Assembly (NCBI RefSeq): GCF_016545825.1
Contig: NC_052618.1
Coordinates: forward strand, 49,305,127-49,369,126
Source of the DNA: Eucalyptus grandis
Lineage: Eukaryota; Streptophyta; Magnoliopsida; Myrtales; Myrtaceae
Reading direction: 5' to 3'
Length of the DNA: 64,000 nt
Shown piece by piece: positions 1-12,060 of the stretch; position 1 is the first letter of the stretch; every line of letters begins with the position of its first letter. The position numbers were made by a program, and so were the translations under genes. The notes under the pieces are model-generated. The model worked only from the letters and a program-made list of their open reading frames with translations. It ran no database searches and was not told the origin of the DNA.

Positions 1-55
1 CCTTAAAGGTGGGGTTGGCCTCCCATACACAAATTGATCGGAAACTAATGCCCCT

Positions 56-546
56 CTCCTAATAAAGTCATAGAAGGCCGAAATAAGTTGTCAAGCCTAA
101 ATAGGTCTGCCGTCTTGCACGCCTGAGTTAAGCTAGACATGATATGATCTCATATAAAGAAGCCATTTGACATATTATTCTTTGAAATAACTATAAAAGG
201 AAGGTTGGATCGGTGTTGTTCACTTGCTAGATACCGTATGAGCTATTTTATGATCGAAGAATTGCCGATCCGTGATAGGAGATTGTCTCCTAATAAGGTC
301 ATGATAAGGCAGGAATCAATTGTCGAACCTAAATTGATCTGTCATATCGCTCGATGGACTACATGCCCAAATTAAGTTAGGCGTGATACAATCTCATGTA
401 AGAAAGTTATTTGCCGTATTGTTCTCTAAAACAACTATAACTAAAACAACTATAAAAGGAAGGCTAGATCGATGTTATTTGTTTACCAAATGCCATACGA
501 GCTATTCCATGGTCAAGGAACTGGAGACCCGCGATAGGAGACTGCC
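56..546. repeat. Two-copy tandem duplication, unit about 230-260 bp
   Basis: Bases 56-285 and 286-546 align end to end. Both copies open with a CTCCTAATAA block and share an AACTATAAAAGGAAGG stretch followed by a conserved ATCCGTGATAGGAG-like or CCGCGATAGGAG-like end. The second copy carries an extra short AACTATAACTAAAAC duplication near 431-448. The copies differ at many positions, so the duplication is old. No coding potential is visible. Confidence 0.75.
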
Positions 547-1350
547 TCAATGATTTTGGGAAAAATATTGAAGTTTGATGTTGCCATCGATGGTGGAAGA
601 CAAAGCAAAAGAGCATAAAGCCCACCTAAAAAAAGTTTAAGACAATGATTCCGGCATGATTTGCTCAAAGCTTAGTTACGAGCGATTGGGGGGGTGTTCA
701 TACGTGTTGCCAAAAGAGACGAAAAGAAAAACGAGGAAAACAACGATAGTGGTGGGGGCTGGAAAAAGTGGGAGGCAGCCCTTTATGCACGATCGAATCA
801 GATTGCAGCACCGAGGAAGTTTATTAAGGTTGGCTTCGTAAGATCCGTCCGCTGAATGATGCGTCGGACTCGCATTGTCGGATTCGATGTGGTCTGCTTG
901 TTTAATCGAGGTCGCCTGGAGATGAGATCGCCGCGTTGTTCAGTATACTGATCCTGATGTATCTGACATGGCTCCGCTTGGACGTACTTATTAAGGAAAG
1001 AGCGCTATTGGGTATAGTGAGGCTGGTTTATTAAACCGATTTACCAAATGATGCAATAGTTTGCAAGTGGACATTTGAAATAAGTGAGTCGTGTACAAAT
1101 CCACCGATAATTTGCATATCACTTTGCAAATCGATTCTACGAAACAATCTAAGTATACATAAGATTTTCCCTTGAGGAAATAAGCGAAGACACTATGCTT
1201 AATCCATCAGCACGATGAGAGACAAAAGGTAATTTAAGTCTCATTCATAAGATCTCAACATACAATCTCTTTGTATATTTGCTTTTAAAAGTGTGCAAAG
1301 TAATTAGCACCCGTGTGACCAGTGAAGTTTATTTGATTTTGCGATTAGGT
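547..1350. other. Gene-free stretch, nothing recognised
   Basis: No open reading frame resembling a known family, no RNA gene and no clear repeat was seen here. Only short chance reading frames occur. Confidence 0.5.
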
Positions 1351-1772
1351 CACCAAACTTCAACAATCACTTATGCCCATTAAACTTTCATTTTTTATTT
1401 TTTTTTGGGTAGTTGATGCAATTTGACAAGAATTCAATCAATTATACATACCCATGGCCAATTTTAAGCATGCCTCATAAACACACATTATGTCAAAATT
1501 TCACGGGAACATCAATATATGACGAATTACTTAGTGGCCACATTCACCCCCATCTATCTATCACCAAACTTCAACAATCACTTACGCCCATTAAACTTTC
1601 ATTTTTTTTTTTTTTTTTGGGTAGTTGATGCAATTTGACAAGAATTCAATCAATTATACCCATGACCAATTTTAAGCATGCCTCATAAACACGCATTATG
1701 TCAAAATTTCACGGGAAAATTAATATATGACGAATTACTTAGTGGCCACATTCACCCCCATCTATCTATCTC
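1351..1772. repeat. Two-copy tandem duplication, unit 211 bp
   Basis: Bases 1351-1561 and 1562-1772 are near-identical copies. Each begins CACCAAACTTCAACAATCAC, contains a T-homopolymer ending in GGGTAGTTGATGC, and ends in the CCCCCATCTATCTATC block. Differences are a few substitutions and a small indel, so the duplication is recent. Confidence 0.85.
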
Positions 1773-3310
1773 AATGCATCGCCATCTCAATCCCGTGAAA
1801 TAACTTTTTATATATGTAGCCAATAAAAAAGATAAACAACTTGATTTTTCACTATCTGTTTATTTTGCAAAAAATAAATGAATCAAAATATATTTCTATA
1901 AAAAAAGATTGTTTGCACGACTTAGCTAAAAAAAAAAACCCAAACGGAAGATGTTTTCCCATTATCAACAATATTCCATACTTAAATATTTTCATTGATG
2001 ATGAAGATATTCTCAACTAATTTATTTATAATCTTTTTTTAAAAAAGCAATTACTAGATAATTGATTTTGTCACGAAACAAAACAAATTTGGTTTTTCTT
2101 TGTGTCGGGACTCTAATAAAGATAATGGAATATGCTTTTAGACTCGAAAAACATATCATAAAGAATAAAACTAGACCATCTGGATTTGACTTGTGTGATC
2201 CAACATGCAATTATCCATAATCACCAGCTCCACTATCGCACGAAGTAAATTAAAATATTATTTTCTTTGTTTTTAACCCAAAGTCCTCCACATTTGGCTG
2301 TTGCTGATGAGCCCTCTCGTACTCTCCAAATAGAGGGAGATTTCCCATTTGGAAAGAGACGGCGATATCTCGGAATAATAATATATAACCATGGGGAAAA
2401 AAAAATTGCTGATGACGTCATATTAGCTTCTGTTGTGTTGTCATTGGAATTAAAAAGGACACCAAATTACAAAAAATAAAATAAAATAAAAATAAAAAGA
2501 CTGGGGGAGACTTGGTCCTCTCGCTCGCCGCTAGTTAGCTTATTAATCGGTCAAGGTTACACATTGCTAGGGACGTAGGCAATGACGAATCCCCTCCCCC
2601 GGATTTGAAAGATGGATAAATTCTGGATCGATTTGGACAGCACGCTTCAAAATCTCAACCTTTGTAAGAAAAATCTATTTGAATTACACAAATTGAGCGA
2701 TCTCAGCCTCACTCGAGGGTAATAATTTATAGTATTCTAATTTAGTATCGAGGCGGGTTAGAGTTCTTTAATAAGGTGCAAACCTAATTCTTTGTGAATG
2801 AAACAAGTAGTACCGTCCCAATCCAGTCTTATCCTCAAACTGTAAGTTTGAATTATGAACATGTGATGGGTATCTTTGAGAGTGACGTTTGGCTCCGCAT
2901 GTTGGGTCGCAATTTTATTTTAATTTCATTCATTCGATTCGCTTCTCAATTACTTGTAGCTCTAGTGAGATTACTTCTTGTGCAATTTTGATTTTTCGGC
3001 GACAGTCAATTTTGCAAACGCGTCTAGTTCGTTAATTAGGGTTTGTCCAGTACCTGGCCGGCCCATCTTATAGTCTCTTCAAATTGCTTAAGAAGGCCTT
3101 GATTGATTGGGCTGAATTTGTGATAGATTTTGAGGCCTAAATGTCATTTGCTCATGGCCTTTCATGGGTTGGGCTTACCCCCGTTCCTCTTTTCGGACGA
3201 ATTCCCGACGCGACACGAACTTGTGTTTCACCAGTCTAAACCGAAAGAGCTCTGTAGTCACATCGAAGTACCTATGTATGGAACAAAATGATGCGAATAG
3301 CCGACACAAA
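1773..3310. other. Gene-free AT-rich stretch
   Basis: No gene recognised. A palindromic TGACGTCA (bZIP-type core) occurs near 2413-2420, but no gene lies beside it, so no regulatory role is assigned. Confidence 0.45.
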
Positions 3311-3531
3311 TATAATGTGAAAAGAGACCACCCACCTGGGTGGCGCCGCTGACGGCGAGCTTCTCCCCCTAACACAAGGGGAGGAGTTCAATTCCCAGAC
3401 GTTGCAGGGTGACTTACCCGATGGCACATGTTGCCCTCAAGATTTACCCCATGTTACCCCGGGCCTTTCGGACTCGTGTTGGTACGGTGCGCGGATTCTC
3501 TGGATCACAAATATATATAATGTGAAAAGAG
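3311..3531 (+). mobile_element. Short SINE-like insertion with 16-bp target-site duplication
   Basis: TATAATGTGAAAAGAG occurs at 3311-3326 and again, identically, at 3516-3531. The two copies bracket about 189 bp of much more GC-rich DNA. Inside, AGTTCAATTCC at 3385-3395 fits the RNA polymerase III B-box consensus exactly, about 60 bp from the left end as in tRNA-derived SINEs. The expected A-box region (about 3337-3350) is degenerate, and the 3' tail is short (ATATA rather than a long poly-A). The target duplication is seen directly. The SINE assignment is inference. Confidence 0.6.
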
Positions 3532-4774
3532 GAACTATCACCCTTAGCTCTTAAGGGGTGCATGAACAGAAAAGGAGGGGGATAGGAGAGAAAGAACCTG
3601 GAAATTTGTTGAAAAATAAACCTAATGCGAAGATCTTGATGCTCAGCTATTACAAAAATTGGTTTTACTTAACTGATTGATTGAGTGATCAGCAAGGTTC
3701 CATCAGATATCTCATATTGCTCTCCGCAAGGTAACGAAATTAATCCTTTAAATGGCCCACTTTGAATGCCTAATTGCAATCCGATGCGACACCTTATCGG
3801 ACTAACTTAACATATCGGCATTAATATACCTCAAATCGCTTTAAAAAAAAAATAATAGGAGACGACGTATTAATAGAAAATTGAACCCAACAATAAATGA
3901 TCCGCACCTCATATAGAAGTTAGATCACATATTTAACAATATGTCAAACGTAGGACACGAAAGTAGGATAGACCAACCTTGACTCTTGTTCAAGGCATGA
4001 TCCGTACTCAACATGCTTTCCTCTCGCGCTCTAATGCAACGAGGATGGGGATTGAGAGGTTTTCACAGTTGAACAACTACCTTATAAATTAAAAGTCCGA
4101 CCAAACTCACATTAAATTAACTCCTTTCTGGTCGGCAAAAGATGACCTAAGAACAATGTCGTTTCTAAAATCACGATCAAGTCCCTCTCTCCTTTTGAAG
4201 GCATCGAAAAAGTGTTGGCCCTCAATATTTTGAAATATTTTCAAAGAATTTCTCGCGAATTAACCTTTCTGAGATTCCATGCATTTGATTTAAGGAAAAT
4301 GATCATTCAATAAAAAAAACCATTTAGGATCAAAGAAAATATGCATGCTTAAAATTAAGAAAACAAATTTTCTAAGCCAAAAATATTTTCTTTCATGATG
4401 AAAATTTCTCTGAGATAGACGTACTTTTAAAACTTATCTCTATACATGTTCGCAATTCATTCACCCACATCAAAATTGCTACTCATTCTTGGATTTCAGG
4501 ACATGCTAAAGCAAAGACGATGCATCGTGGAATTGAGAAACCAGTTGAATTATAACAAACCAAATGAATACACACATCGATCCCATTTATTGACAAAAAA
4601 AAGAAGAAGAAGCCAGCTTTCCTTAGTACATCTATCTGCAATCCCTCGCTCACTGACATTCCAATACACATACGTATAGTCCGACACCAAATCTCCACGT
4701 GAAGATTTATCGAAAGACAAAGGACATAAATCGCCATCGCCGGCTTTATTCGAGACCGCCCGGGTTCCCATAGC
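3532..4774. other. Gene-free stretch downstream of CYP86B1
   Basis: This holds the presumed 3' UTR and downstream flank of the minus-strand P450. No other gene or repeat was recognised. Confidence 0.5.
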
Positions 4775-7067
4775 CTAACCGTAGTACTTCAGGACGCACT
4801 TCCGGCGCTCCGACTCGTCGCGCCGGAAGAGGTTGACCTTGAGCCCGTGCTTCATGTACATGGTCAGCGCCAGCTTCGGCACCACGGGGTGGCCCTCGAC
4901 CACCCGGACGCGGTACCGGTACAGGATGGAGGCGGCGGCGAACTTCATCTGGTAGTAGGCGAAGTCCTTGCCGAGGCACAGCCGGGGTCCCCCGTTGAAG
5001 GCGGTGAACTTGTAGGCCGACTCGCTGGTGAACCGGCCGTCCCGCAGCCACCGCTCCGGCCTGAACTCGCGGCAGTCCTTCCCCCAGATCGCCTCCATCC
5101 GCCCCATGGCGTAGATCACGTAGAGGACCTTCGTGCCTTTCTTGAGCACCGTCCCGTCCGGGAACACATCGTCCTCGACGACCTACAAAGTCGACAGCGC
5201 ATTGATTAGGCGATAACCCCAGAAAAATTCTGACGATGCATGCTCTGAATTTTTGTAAAAATTTAAATTCCCGGCTTCGAAAATACTAAAGTAATCTGGG
5301 AACAGGATAGGACAAATAATAAGTGGGAGTCAAAAGGTGTCTTCGTGGCATTGATTGACCTAGTCAACCCTTGAGATTTTCTCTTGATGATGCGTGGGAG
5401 GCTCTTCTCTAGGAGGCCAAAGGCCACGTCCTTGAAACTAGGCATCTTTTTTAATGCTTTTCAAGCAGTTAGGTGAACGAGAAATTAACTCGCAACCCAA
5501 TAAAACAACTCCATATAAATGAACTTCCTTTTCTGACCAAAAACAAAAAAAGAACTTCCTGTAGTCAATATAGTGTGATTTCGACGTCATAAAATTGATT
5601 CCCATTAGATTAAATTCGGGGAACATTATAACAAATTTAAATCACGATAACCCACTTAAAATTCTTTTTAATAGATATATGCAAAGCTTAATACATAGTA
5701 TCTTTCGTTAGCGAATATTTCATGTTGTTTGTTAAGTAATCTAGTGAAAAAATTATCTTTTTTCTTTGGCATAATCAAGCTTTTCGAAATCAAAAAAATT
5801 TCTGGCTCGCTGCAAGGAAAAATGAAGGGAGTGTGGTTTACCTCTTTGTGATCGATAGGGACGGAGGGATAGAGCCTGAGAGCCTCGGAAATGGCCGCCT
5901 GCAGATAGTCCATCTTCTTGATCTCCTCCGGCTTGAACACCAAGCCCTCGCCGCCGCCGCTCGCTCCTTCTCGATCGCTCACCACCTTGCAGAGCTCAGC
6001 CACGATCCTCTCTTCGACCTCCGGGTTGTTGTCGAGCAGCCAGAAGAACCAGCTCAGCGCCACCGACGACGTGTCCCTCCCGGCGAGAATGAAGTTCACG
6101 CATATGTCCCTCAGGAACTTGTCCGAGAACGGCTTCCCTTCCTCGTCCCTCAGCCGCGCGAACACCGTCAGTATGTCCGACCTCTGGCACCCGTCCTCGG
6201 CGGCGAGCTCCTTCTTCCGGGTCCGGATCACCTGGTTTGCGAACTCGTCGACGCCCTCGATCGACTTCCTCAGCGTCCTCTCGGGGCCGACGTCCAGGAG
6301 CCTCATGAGCTTCCACACGCACGTCGGCGTCACGAAGCGGAGCACGGTCGCCTCCGTCGCGTCCTCGAACGCCCTCGCGAAGGGGATCTCGGGGAGCCCC
6401 GCGCGGAGGCAACCGGGGTCGACCCCGAAGGCGATCATGCACACGTTGTCGAAAGTCAGCCGGAGGAGCACGTCCTGCAGGTCGACAGCCGTGGAGGCGC
6501 GGAGGCTCTCCTCGAGAACGGGGAGGAGCCGGGCGTGGACGAGCTCGAGGAGGGACTCGGTGGTGAGCCTCCGGAACTTGGCCGAGTGGAACTCGATGCT
6601 GGCCGTCTTCCTCTGCCGCTGCCACGTGACGTCGTCCGCGTTGAATATGCCGTCGCCGAGGAGGTCCCGGACGGTGTCGCGGAAGTAGGGGCCCTTGGGG
6701 AAGTTGGAGAACTTGGTCTTGAGGAGGTGCTCGAGGTTGCGGGGGTCGGCGGTGACCACGCAGTTGAGGCTGGTGAGCCAGGGCCCCGGAACCAGAACGT
6801 CCCGTTCTGGCGGCACACCACGCCGGAGATGTACTCGTACATGTCGCCCTGGAGCCCCGCGACCAGGGAAGGCGCCATCCCGAGGACCGGCCACACCGCC
6901 AGCCCCTGGCGCTTCCCCTGCCGGACGGCATGGATGGCCACGAAGACGAAGACCGCGAGGAAGAGCTCGAGGATCTGGACGTGCTCGACGAGGTGGAGCC
7001 GGCCGGAGACGAAGCCCCCGGCGGCGGCGGAAGCGATGGAAGACGGGGAGAAGGTGTAATTGGTCAT
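4775..7067 (-). CDS. CYP86B1: Cytochrome P450 CYP86B1-type fatty-acid hydroxylase (one-base frameshift in exon 1)
   Basis: Two exons: 7067-5842 and 5182-4775, with a 659-bp GT-AG intron in phase 0 after DHKE. CYP86B1 is an ER-anchored monooxygenase that omega-hydroxylates very-long-chain acyl groups for suberin polyester. Visible marks: an N-terminal hydrophobic anchor (LELFLAVFVFVAIHAV), I-helix AGRDTSS, K-helix EALR, PERW, and the heme loop FNGGPRLCLG with its cysteine ligand. The C-terminal half reads as a close CYP86B1 match. The Met at 7067 has A at -3 and gives about 544 residues. The in-frame Met at 7106 gives about 557, closer to Arabidopsis length, but in poorer context. A Met at 7190 lies upstream of a TATA-like site and is unlikely. 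The reading frame breaks at 6781-6787, where one base is missing between FWFRGP and the following WLTSLNCVV. Everything else is intact, so an assembly error is more likely than a pseudogene. Confidence 0.92.
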
Positions 7068-7146
7068 GGTGTTGGAGTGAAGGGGACTTGAGCTGTGGTG
7101 GTGCATGAATAGGTTATGGTTTGAAGATGCGAATCGCGGGTCACGA

Positions 7147-7154
7147 GTTATATG
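7147..7154 (-). promoter_or_regulatory. TATA-like box of CYP86B1
   Basis: On the minus strand the sequence reads CATATAAC about 40 bp upstream of the Met at 7106 and 80 bp upstream of the Met at 7067. The position suits a TATA box and argues against the upstream ATG at 7190. Confidence 0.4.
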
Positions 7155-7199
7155 GGGGGGTCGATTGCGGATGCGTTTCTTGGCGTGCATGATTTTGCA

Positions 7200-8150
7200 C
7201 GAATCGGTTTCGATTTGGTGAGCTGAAAGTGTGCGTGCTTTTTCAAAACGGATTTCTCCCCATGTCGTATTGCCACCTCGGCAAGGGTCGCGAAATTGGG
7301 AAATTCCCGTGGGCGAATTTTCCCTGGGTTTTCGGAGAATTTATGTTCTTATCGGTGGAACAGTTCGTATTTTCCGATGACTAAAGTGGGAATGTCGGGA
7401 GATTCTCTTTACTTGTTAGAATATGAAAAAGATTAATGTTTTGAGAGGGGAGAGGAGGGTGATAAGAGGTGGTTAAGGCGGATGACCTAAGTGCAACGAT
7501 TTTCTACAGGCCTTTTCCTAAAAGCTTGTTCTTTTCTATTCTTTTTGGTCGGATTCCTAAAGGCTTGTTCACAGTTGAAATATATTAGGGGAAAATATGT
7601 AGATGGGGCGGGCAGTAAGGTTAGCGAAGTTAAATTTCGTTTCGATTAGGATCGCTGTGCGACGACACGTGGCGATAATTTGGCCACACGTCCAGCCCCG
7701 TTTTGACCATGGTTTGGCTGCTTTGGATTGGAGTTTCCACCTCCAATTTGCAATTGCAAAGTACGCAAATCTAAGATGAACTAGATCGTGCGTACACAAG
7801 AATTACGAGTAATTTGCTGTGGTTGTGAATTTACTAATGATGCCCTTGATCGAGATCACTCGGTTTTGGTTTTTTTATCTTGGGCAAAATGAAAAATATA
7901 TAATTTGATATTTGTTTAATTTGAAGAACAAGTACACGCAAGAAAATGTCGTTGGTTGCTGAAACTTTTGCTACATAAGTGACACTGACCTTACTTGGAA
8001 AATATTGATGGGTTAATCCTCTACAAAAAACTTCACGAAATTAGCTACGTCCCGATGACAGGTCGTCCTCGCCATCGACTAATCGGCAAAGCGTGAATAG
8101 GAAAATGTACCTAGAATGCAAATGACAAAACCTGATACTTTAGTCTTTTT
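7200..8150. other. CYP86B1 upstream region, no gene
   Basis: Apart from the promoter motifs noted separately, nothing recognisable was seen. Confidence 0.5.
7665..7673. promoter_or_regulatory. G-box/ABRE-like element upstream of CYP86B1
   Basis: ACACGTGGC lies about 600 bp upstream of the P450 start, with a related CCACACGTCC at about 7684-7693. ACGTGGC is the usual core bound by ABA-responsive bZIP factors. Suberin genes are commonly ABA-induced, so a role is plausible, but this is inference from a short motif. Confidence 0.3.
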
Positions 8151-8949
8151 ATTAATGTTTATTAGATTGATATAGATTTCGTTTCTCGATTAGTGACATT
8201 CACCGGCGGTTCGTGTTGTAGTGAGGAATGTGACCCGCGCAATTTTACTGGCTGCTTATCATACGCTCCCGGTGATTTGACGGGAAAAAATGGAAAATAA
8301 CACAAGCTTTGGACATCTTCTCGCAGCGATTGGGATCAATTTCTTCTTTAATTACCAATGTTTATTAGATTGATATAGATTTCGTTTCTCAATTAGTGAC
8401 ATTCACCGATGGTTCATGTTGAAGTGAGGAATGTGACCCGCGCAATTTTACTGGCTGCTTATCATACGCTCCCGGTGATTTGACGGGAAAAAAATGGAAA
8501 ATAACACAAGCTTTGGACATCTTGTCGCAGCCGATTTGGGATCAATTTCTTCTTTAATTACCAATGTTTATTAGATTGATATAGATTTCGTTTCTCAATT
8601 AGTGACATTCACCGATGGTTCATGTTGAAGTGAGGAATGTGACCCGCGCAATTTTCTTGGCCGCTTATCATGCGCTAGTGATTTGACGGGAAAAATGGAA
8701 AATTACACAAGCTTTGGACATCTTGTCGCAGCCGATTGGGGATCAATTTCTTCTTTAATTACCAATGTTTATTAAATTGATATAGATTTCGTTTCTCGAT
8801 TAGTGACATTTACCGATGGTTCATGTTGTAGTGAGGAATGTGACCCGTGCAATTTTACTGGCTGCTTATCGTGCGCTCCTGGTGAATGGAAAATAATACA
8901 AGCTTTGGACATCTTGTCACGGCTAATTTGGGATCAATGTCTTCTTTAA
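8151..8949. repeat. Four-copy tandem repeat, unit about 192-205 bp
   Basis: Copies start at about 8151, 8351, 8556 and 8758. Each carries AATGTTTATTAGATTGATAT (one copy reads TTAAATTG), then TTAGTGACATTCACCG-like, GAGGAATGTGACCCGCGCAA-like, CTTTGGACATCTTGTCGC-like and TCTTCTTTAATTACCAA segments. The last copy is shortened by loss of the GTGATTTGACGGG part. Copies 2 and 3 are the most alike. No open reading frame runs through the array. Confidence 0.85.
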
Positions 8950-10416
8950 TTACCAAAGTTTGACGTTGAGGATGCGTACCGTCCAAAGGCAGCTCATTAG
9001 ATTATGGGCATTTAGGTGTCGAATCAACATCAATGGAAACTTATCTTCGATTTATTTCATTCTTATAAGTCTCTTCGACCCACCGGAAGAAGATATTTTC
9101 ACACGAATTGAGGCGCTTGGAGATTTATTAGCCACGTAATGCTCGAGTTGCAACTCATCGATGTTACGCTTATGGAAGATTGATTTATTATAAATGGCTT
9201 ACTTAATGATGCGACAAAATTCAAGTGAAAATGTAAATATCAAATGGGTTATATTGAACACCTGTTTAGAACCCGTCGAACCAAATAATTATTCCAATTT
9301 GATGGTATTTACACTAAATAATATAAAAAATGAACAGCTCTTGGTTATTATCAACATGTGATAAACTTACTCCATGAGAACAAAGTTTGGTCATTTACGA
9401 ATATGATTATTGACAACTTAAAAATCGATAGCTTGAAGGAATCAACAAAAAGTAAAGTCGACAATTTCGGATGCAATCGTCAAATAAGTAATTGTTAAAG
9501 TAGTAGCGTAAAACAACTGTCAAGACAATGGATTTGAAGAAATTATGATTACAGTGGGGTCCATTGAATTATCAAAATAGTGAAGTTAACGTAGTTGTCG
9601 ATGCAATCAATCGGCAATCGTTTGTAATCGTTGGTCTGTTAATTGTAGGTTTTAGATAGGCTCATCGTACTCTTCAAAGACTCCCCTTCAAAAACAACAT
9701 AAACTTGTTATCTTTTGATTGTAATTTATTCCTGTATCCTAAGTATAGCTATAGTTTCAAGATATCTTGTTGTTTATTAAATTGCGGAATATATCTTAGC
9801 TATAGTTCTTAGATACCTAATCGTTAATTAAATTTCCGTACTGTGTCTTGCTATTATTTTGCATTGTCGACAATTAAATTCCAACAAAGCGATGTTTATT
9901 GTAATGTCGATTAAATTTTGCTAAAGTACATCTATCTATTTCCTTGTGTGCATGTGATATTTCTTGTTTGGAATCGTCACGGAATCCATCTTCTCTCAAT
10001 TGAATAACGACATTCGGTGAAAAGTATTTCGTCATTAAAGCAAATTCCGTCGAAACAGATAGAATATATTTTGATACACGTCTAATCATTCCATCTCAAT
10101 TAGCACAAAGTAGAGGATGAGAACAAAGGCAAAAGATTGTCTAATTTTGCAACTCGTTCTATCCATGGCCATAATATGCAGCGGAAGGAAAACACGCAGT
10201 GCTTTGTCATTACGCAAGTTACGGAAATGAAGAACGCAAGTCTATGAGGGAAAGTTTTAAGCGATGACGTGACATCGCGCCACCAATCGAACCGGCCAGT
10301 CACAACAATTCACGAGACCTGGCCTTCGTAATGAATTGAATGGACGAGAATGCGACGCTTGAAGAATTAGGGTTCTGAAGCTATTCCATAGTCCCTAAAT
10401 TTAAATTACGAGGAGA
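8950..10416. other. Gene-free AT-rich stretch
   Basis: No recognised gene, RNA or repeat. Confidence 0.5.
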
Positions 10417-10468
10417 CGGCTTAGTGGTTGGCTTTTGATGATCAAGAGCTCATGGTGGGTTCTAAACC
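10417..10468 (+). mobile_element. Possible tRNA-derived SINE head (A and B boxes)
   Basis: CGGCTTAGTGGT at 10417-10428 resembles a polymerase III A box, and GGTTCTAAACC at 10458-10468 resembles a B box, at tRNA-like spacing. No acceptor stem or cloverleaf could be made, so this is not called a tRNA gene. Element ends and target duplications were not found. Confidence 0.3.
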
Positions 10469-12060
10469 GCATCGTACTCTATCGACTTAAGTTCTAAACA
10501 AGGTCAATGACAAAATACAAGAAGGTACGTAGAAATTCAAACCCACCACCACCTTTCTCTGTACTAAATTGTTAAATAAATGTTTGACAATGTTATTGGA
10601 GCCAAAGTACCTAGTATAAATATAATAAGAACTTCCAAGCACGGGTCTCCCATGGAATTTGAGGTTTTTTTAGACCGATTGATGGGATTTGTTTAGCCAC
10701 TTTTTCCATGTTAGATGAGCATCAACCATCGGTCGATATGGACATTAGAAAAAATCGTGGCTGACATTGGACCAACCCCTTTTGCTTCTTAGGTTCCTTG
10801 GTTGGAGAAATTTTCTGGAAAAGAACACTAAGTAAAACGTGACCCAAAAAGCTTTTTGAGGAGTTTGATTTGATGCCAGCCTTGCAAATGTTGTGATCCG
10901 AGTAATGGAGTTCTATACGCCTCGTTCTCAATCGAGGACAGATTCATCCGTAACCGACGAGGCGATCGGTTGAGGCCGAGTGAAACCCACTTCCATGTGC
11001 TTCGATAATAGGGTACGAATCTCCCAGATCAAGAAATCTGAGTTTGCCCTTGTCGTTGCTTTGGCTTGTTGATGGTGTAAGAATAGTTCTAATTTTGCTC
11101 CGGTGAATATTGACGGTACAATAATGACAAACTCGCTCAATATTTAATATGGATGTAACTCAGATCGAATTTTGAATTGAGAATATGAAATTCCTATGAT
11201 AAAGTCAAGGGAGAAATTGCCGAGAGTTCGCTCATCCCGTTTTTTCGCCATTTATTAAAGAAAGAAGGCAAAATATGTCCATTATTTTTAAAAATTTAGG
11301 GAAAAATATGCAACTGGCTATATAAAAAGAAGAGAAGGATTTGTTGGGCAAATCGATTGGATCCTAAACACCGGGCCTGGAAAAGTGACATCGAGCGGTT
11401 GTAGTTGAATGAGGCCTTGCACACGTCAACATCAAGAAATACAAAAAAGAAAGATGCTTTGCCCTGTTCTAGGCTCAGGGCCCAAATTTAATTGGGAAAA
11501 ACATTGGGGAGACTCCATTGCTCGAGTCTCTCTCTTCCTCCCTTTTTAATAACGAAATTGAATATGGATTGGGCTCACACACAACGAAATCACGCACGAC
11601 TCTTTGATTCGACTGATGCAGTAATCTCGTGAAGTGTAATCTAACGACGGACAGCTCGTCCCGTCGAGGCGAAAGACTTTTTGATTCTGATAAGCCTCTC
11701 GCTCGCGCTCTCCTGATAAGGGCAAGGGACGAGAGGGCTCCGCCTTCCTAATGCTGCGTTGGAGAATTTTGGGGCCAAATTTAGACCATTTTGAAATTCA
11801 ATTCAATGTAGGAGGTGGAACTTTTCATAAAACGATGTGTTTGTTCGATGACCGCACGTTTACTCTTCATTTCTATGTTAGCATGAGACATATACAGAAC
11901 GATTCAAGAGAGTTCGTCGACAGCGATTCTTGCATGCTTCCGAATCATGTTAGCTCAATTATTCTTAACCATAGAATAAAGAGAAATGTGTCGTTCGCTT
12001 TTGCGCCACAACTTTTTAGCGAATCACTTAAGTGTCAAATTGGAATAAATAAATCACTAA
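10469..12060. other. Gene-free stretch
   Basis: No supported gene. A 134-codon open frame at 11751-12155 has no recognisable domain, and its 3' half runs into a transposon arm, so it is not called. Confidence 0.45.

Noticed and set aside
5833..7059. 408-codon open frame on the plus strand
   Set aside because: It is the antisense shadow of the GC-rich CYP86B1 exon 1. It has no domain, and the opposite strand carries all P450 motifs.
7107..7190. N-terminal extension of CYP86B1 from the Met at 7190
   Set aside because: The extra residues are basic and unlike the family, and a TATA-like site lies downstream of that ATG.
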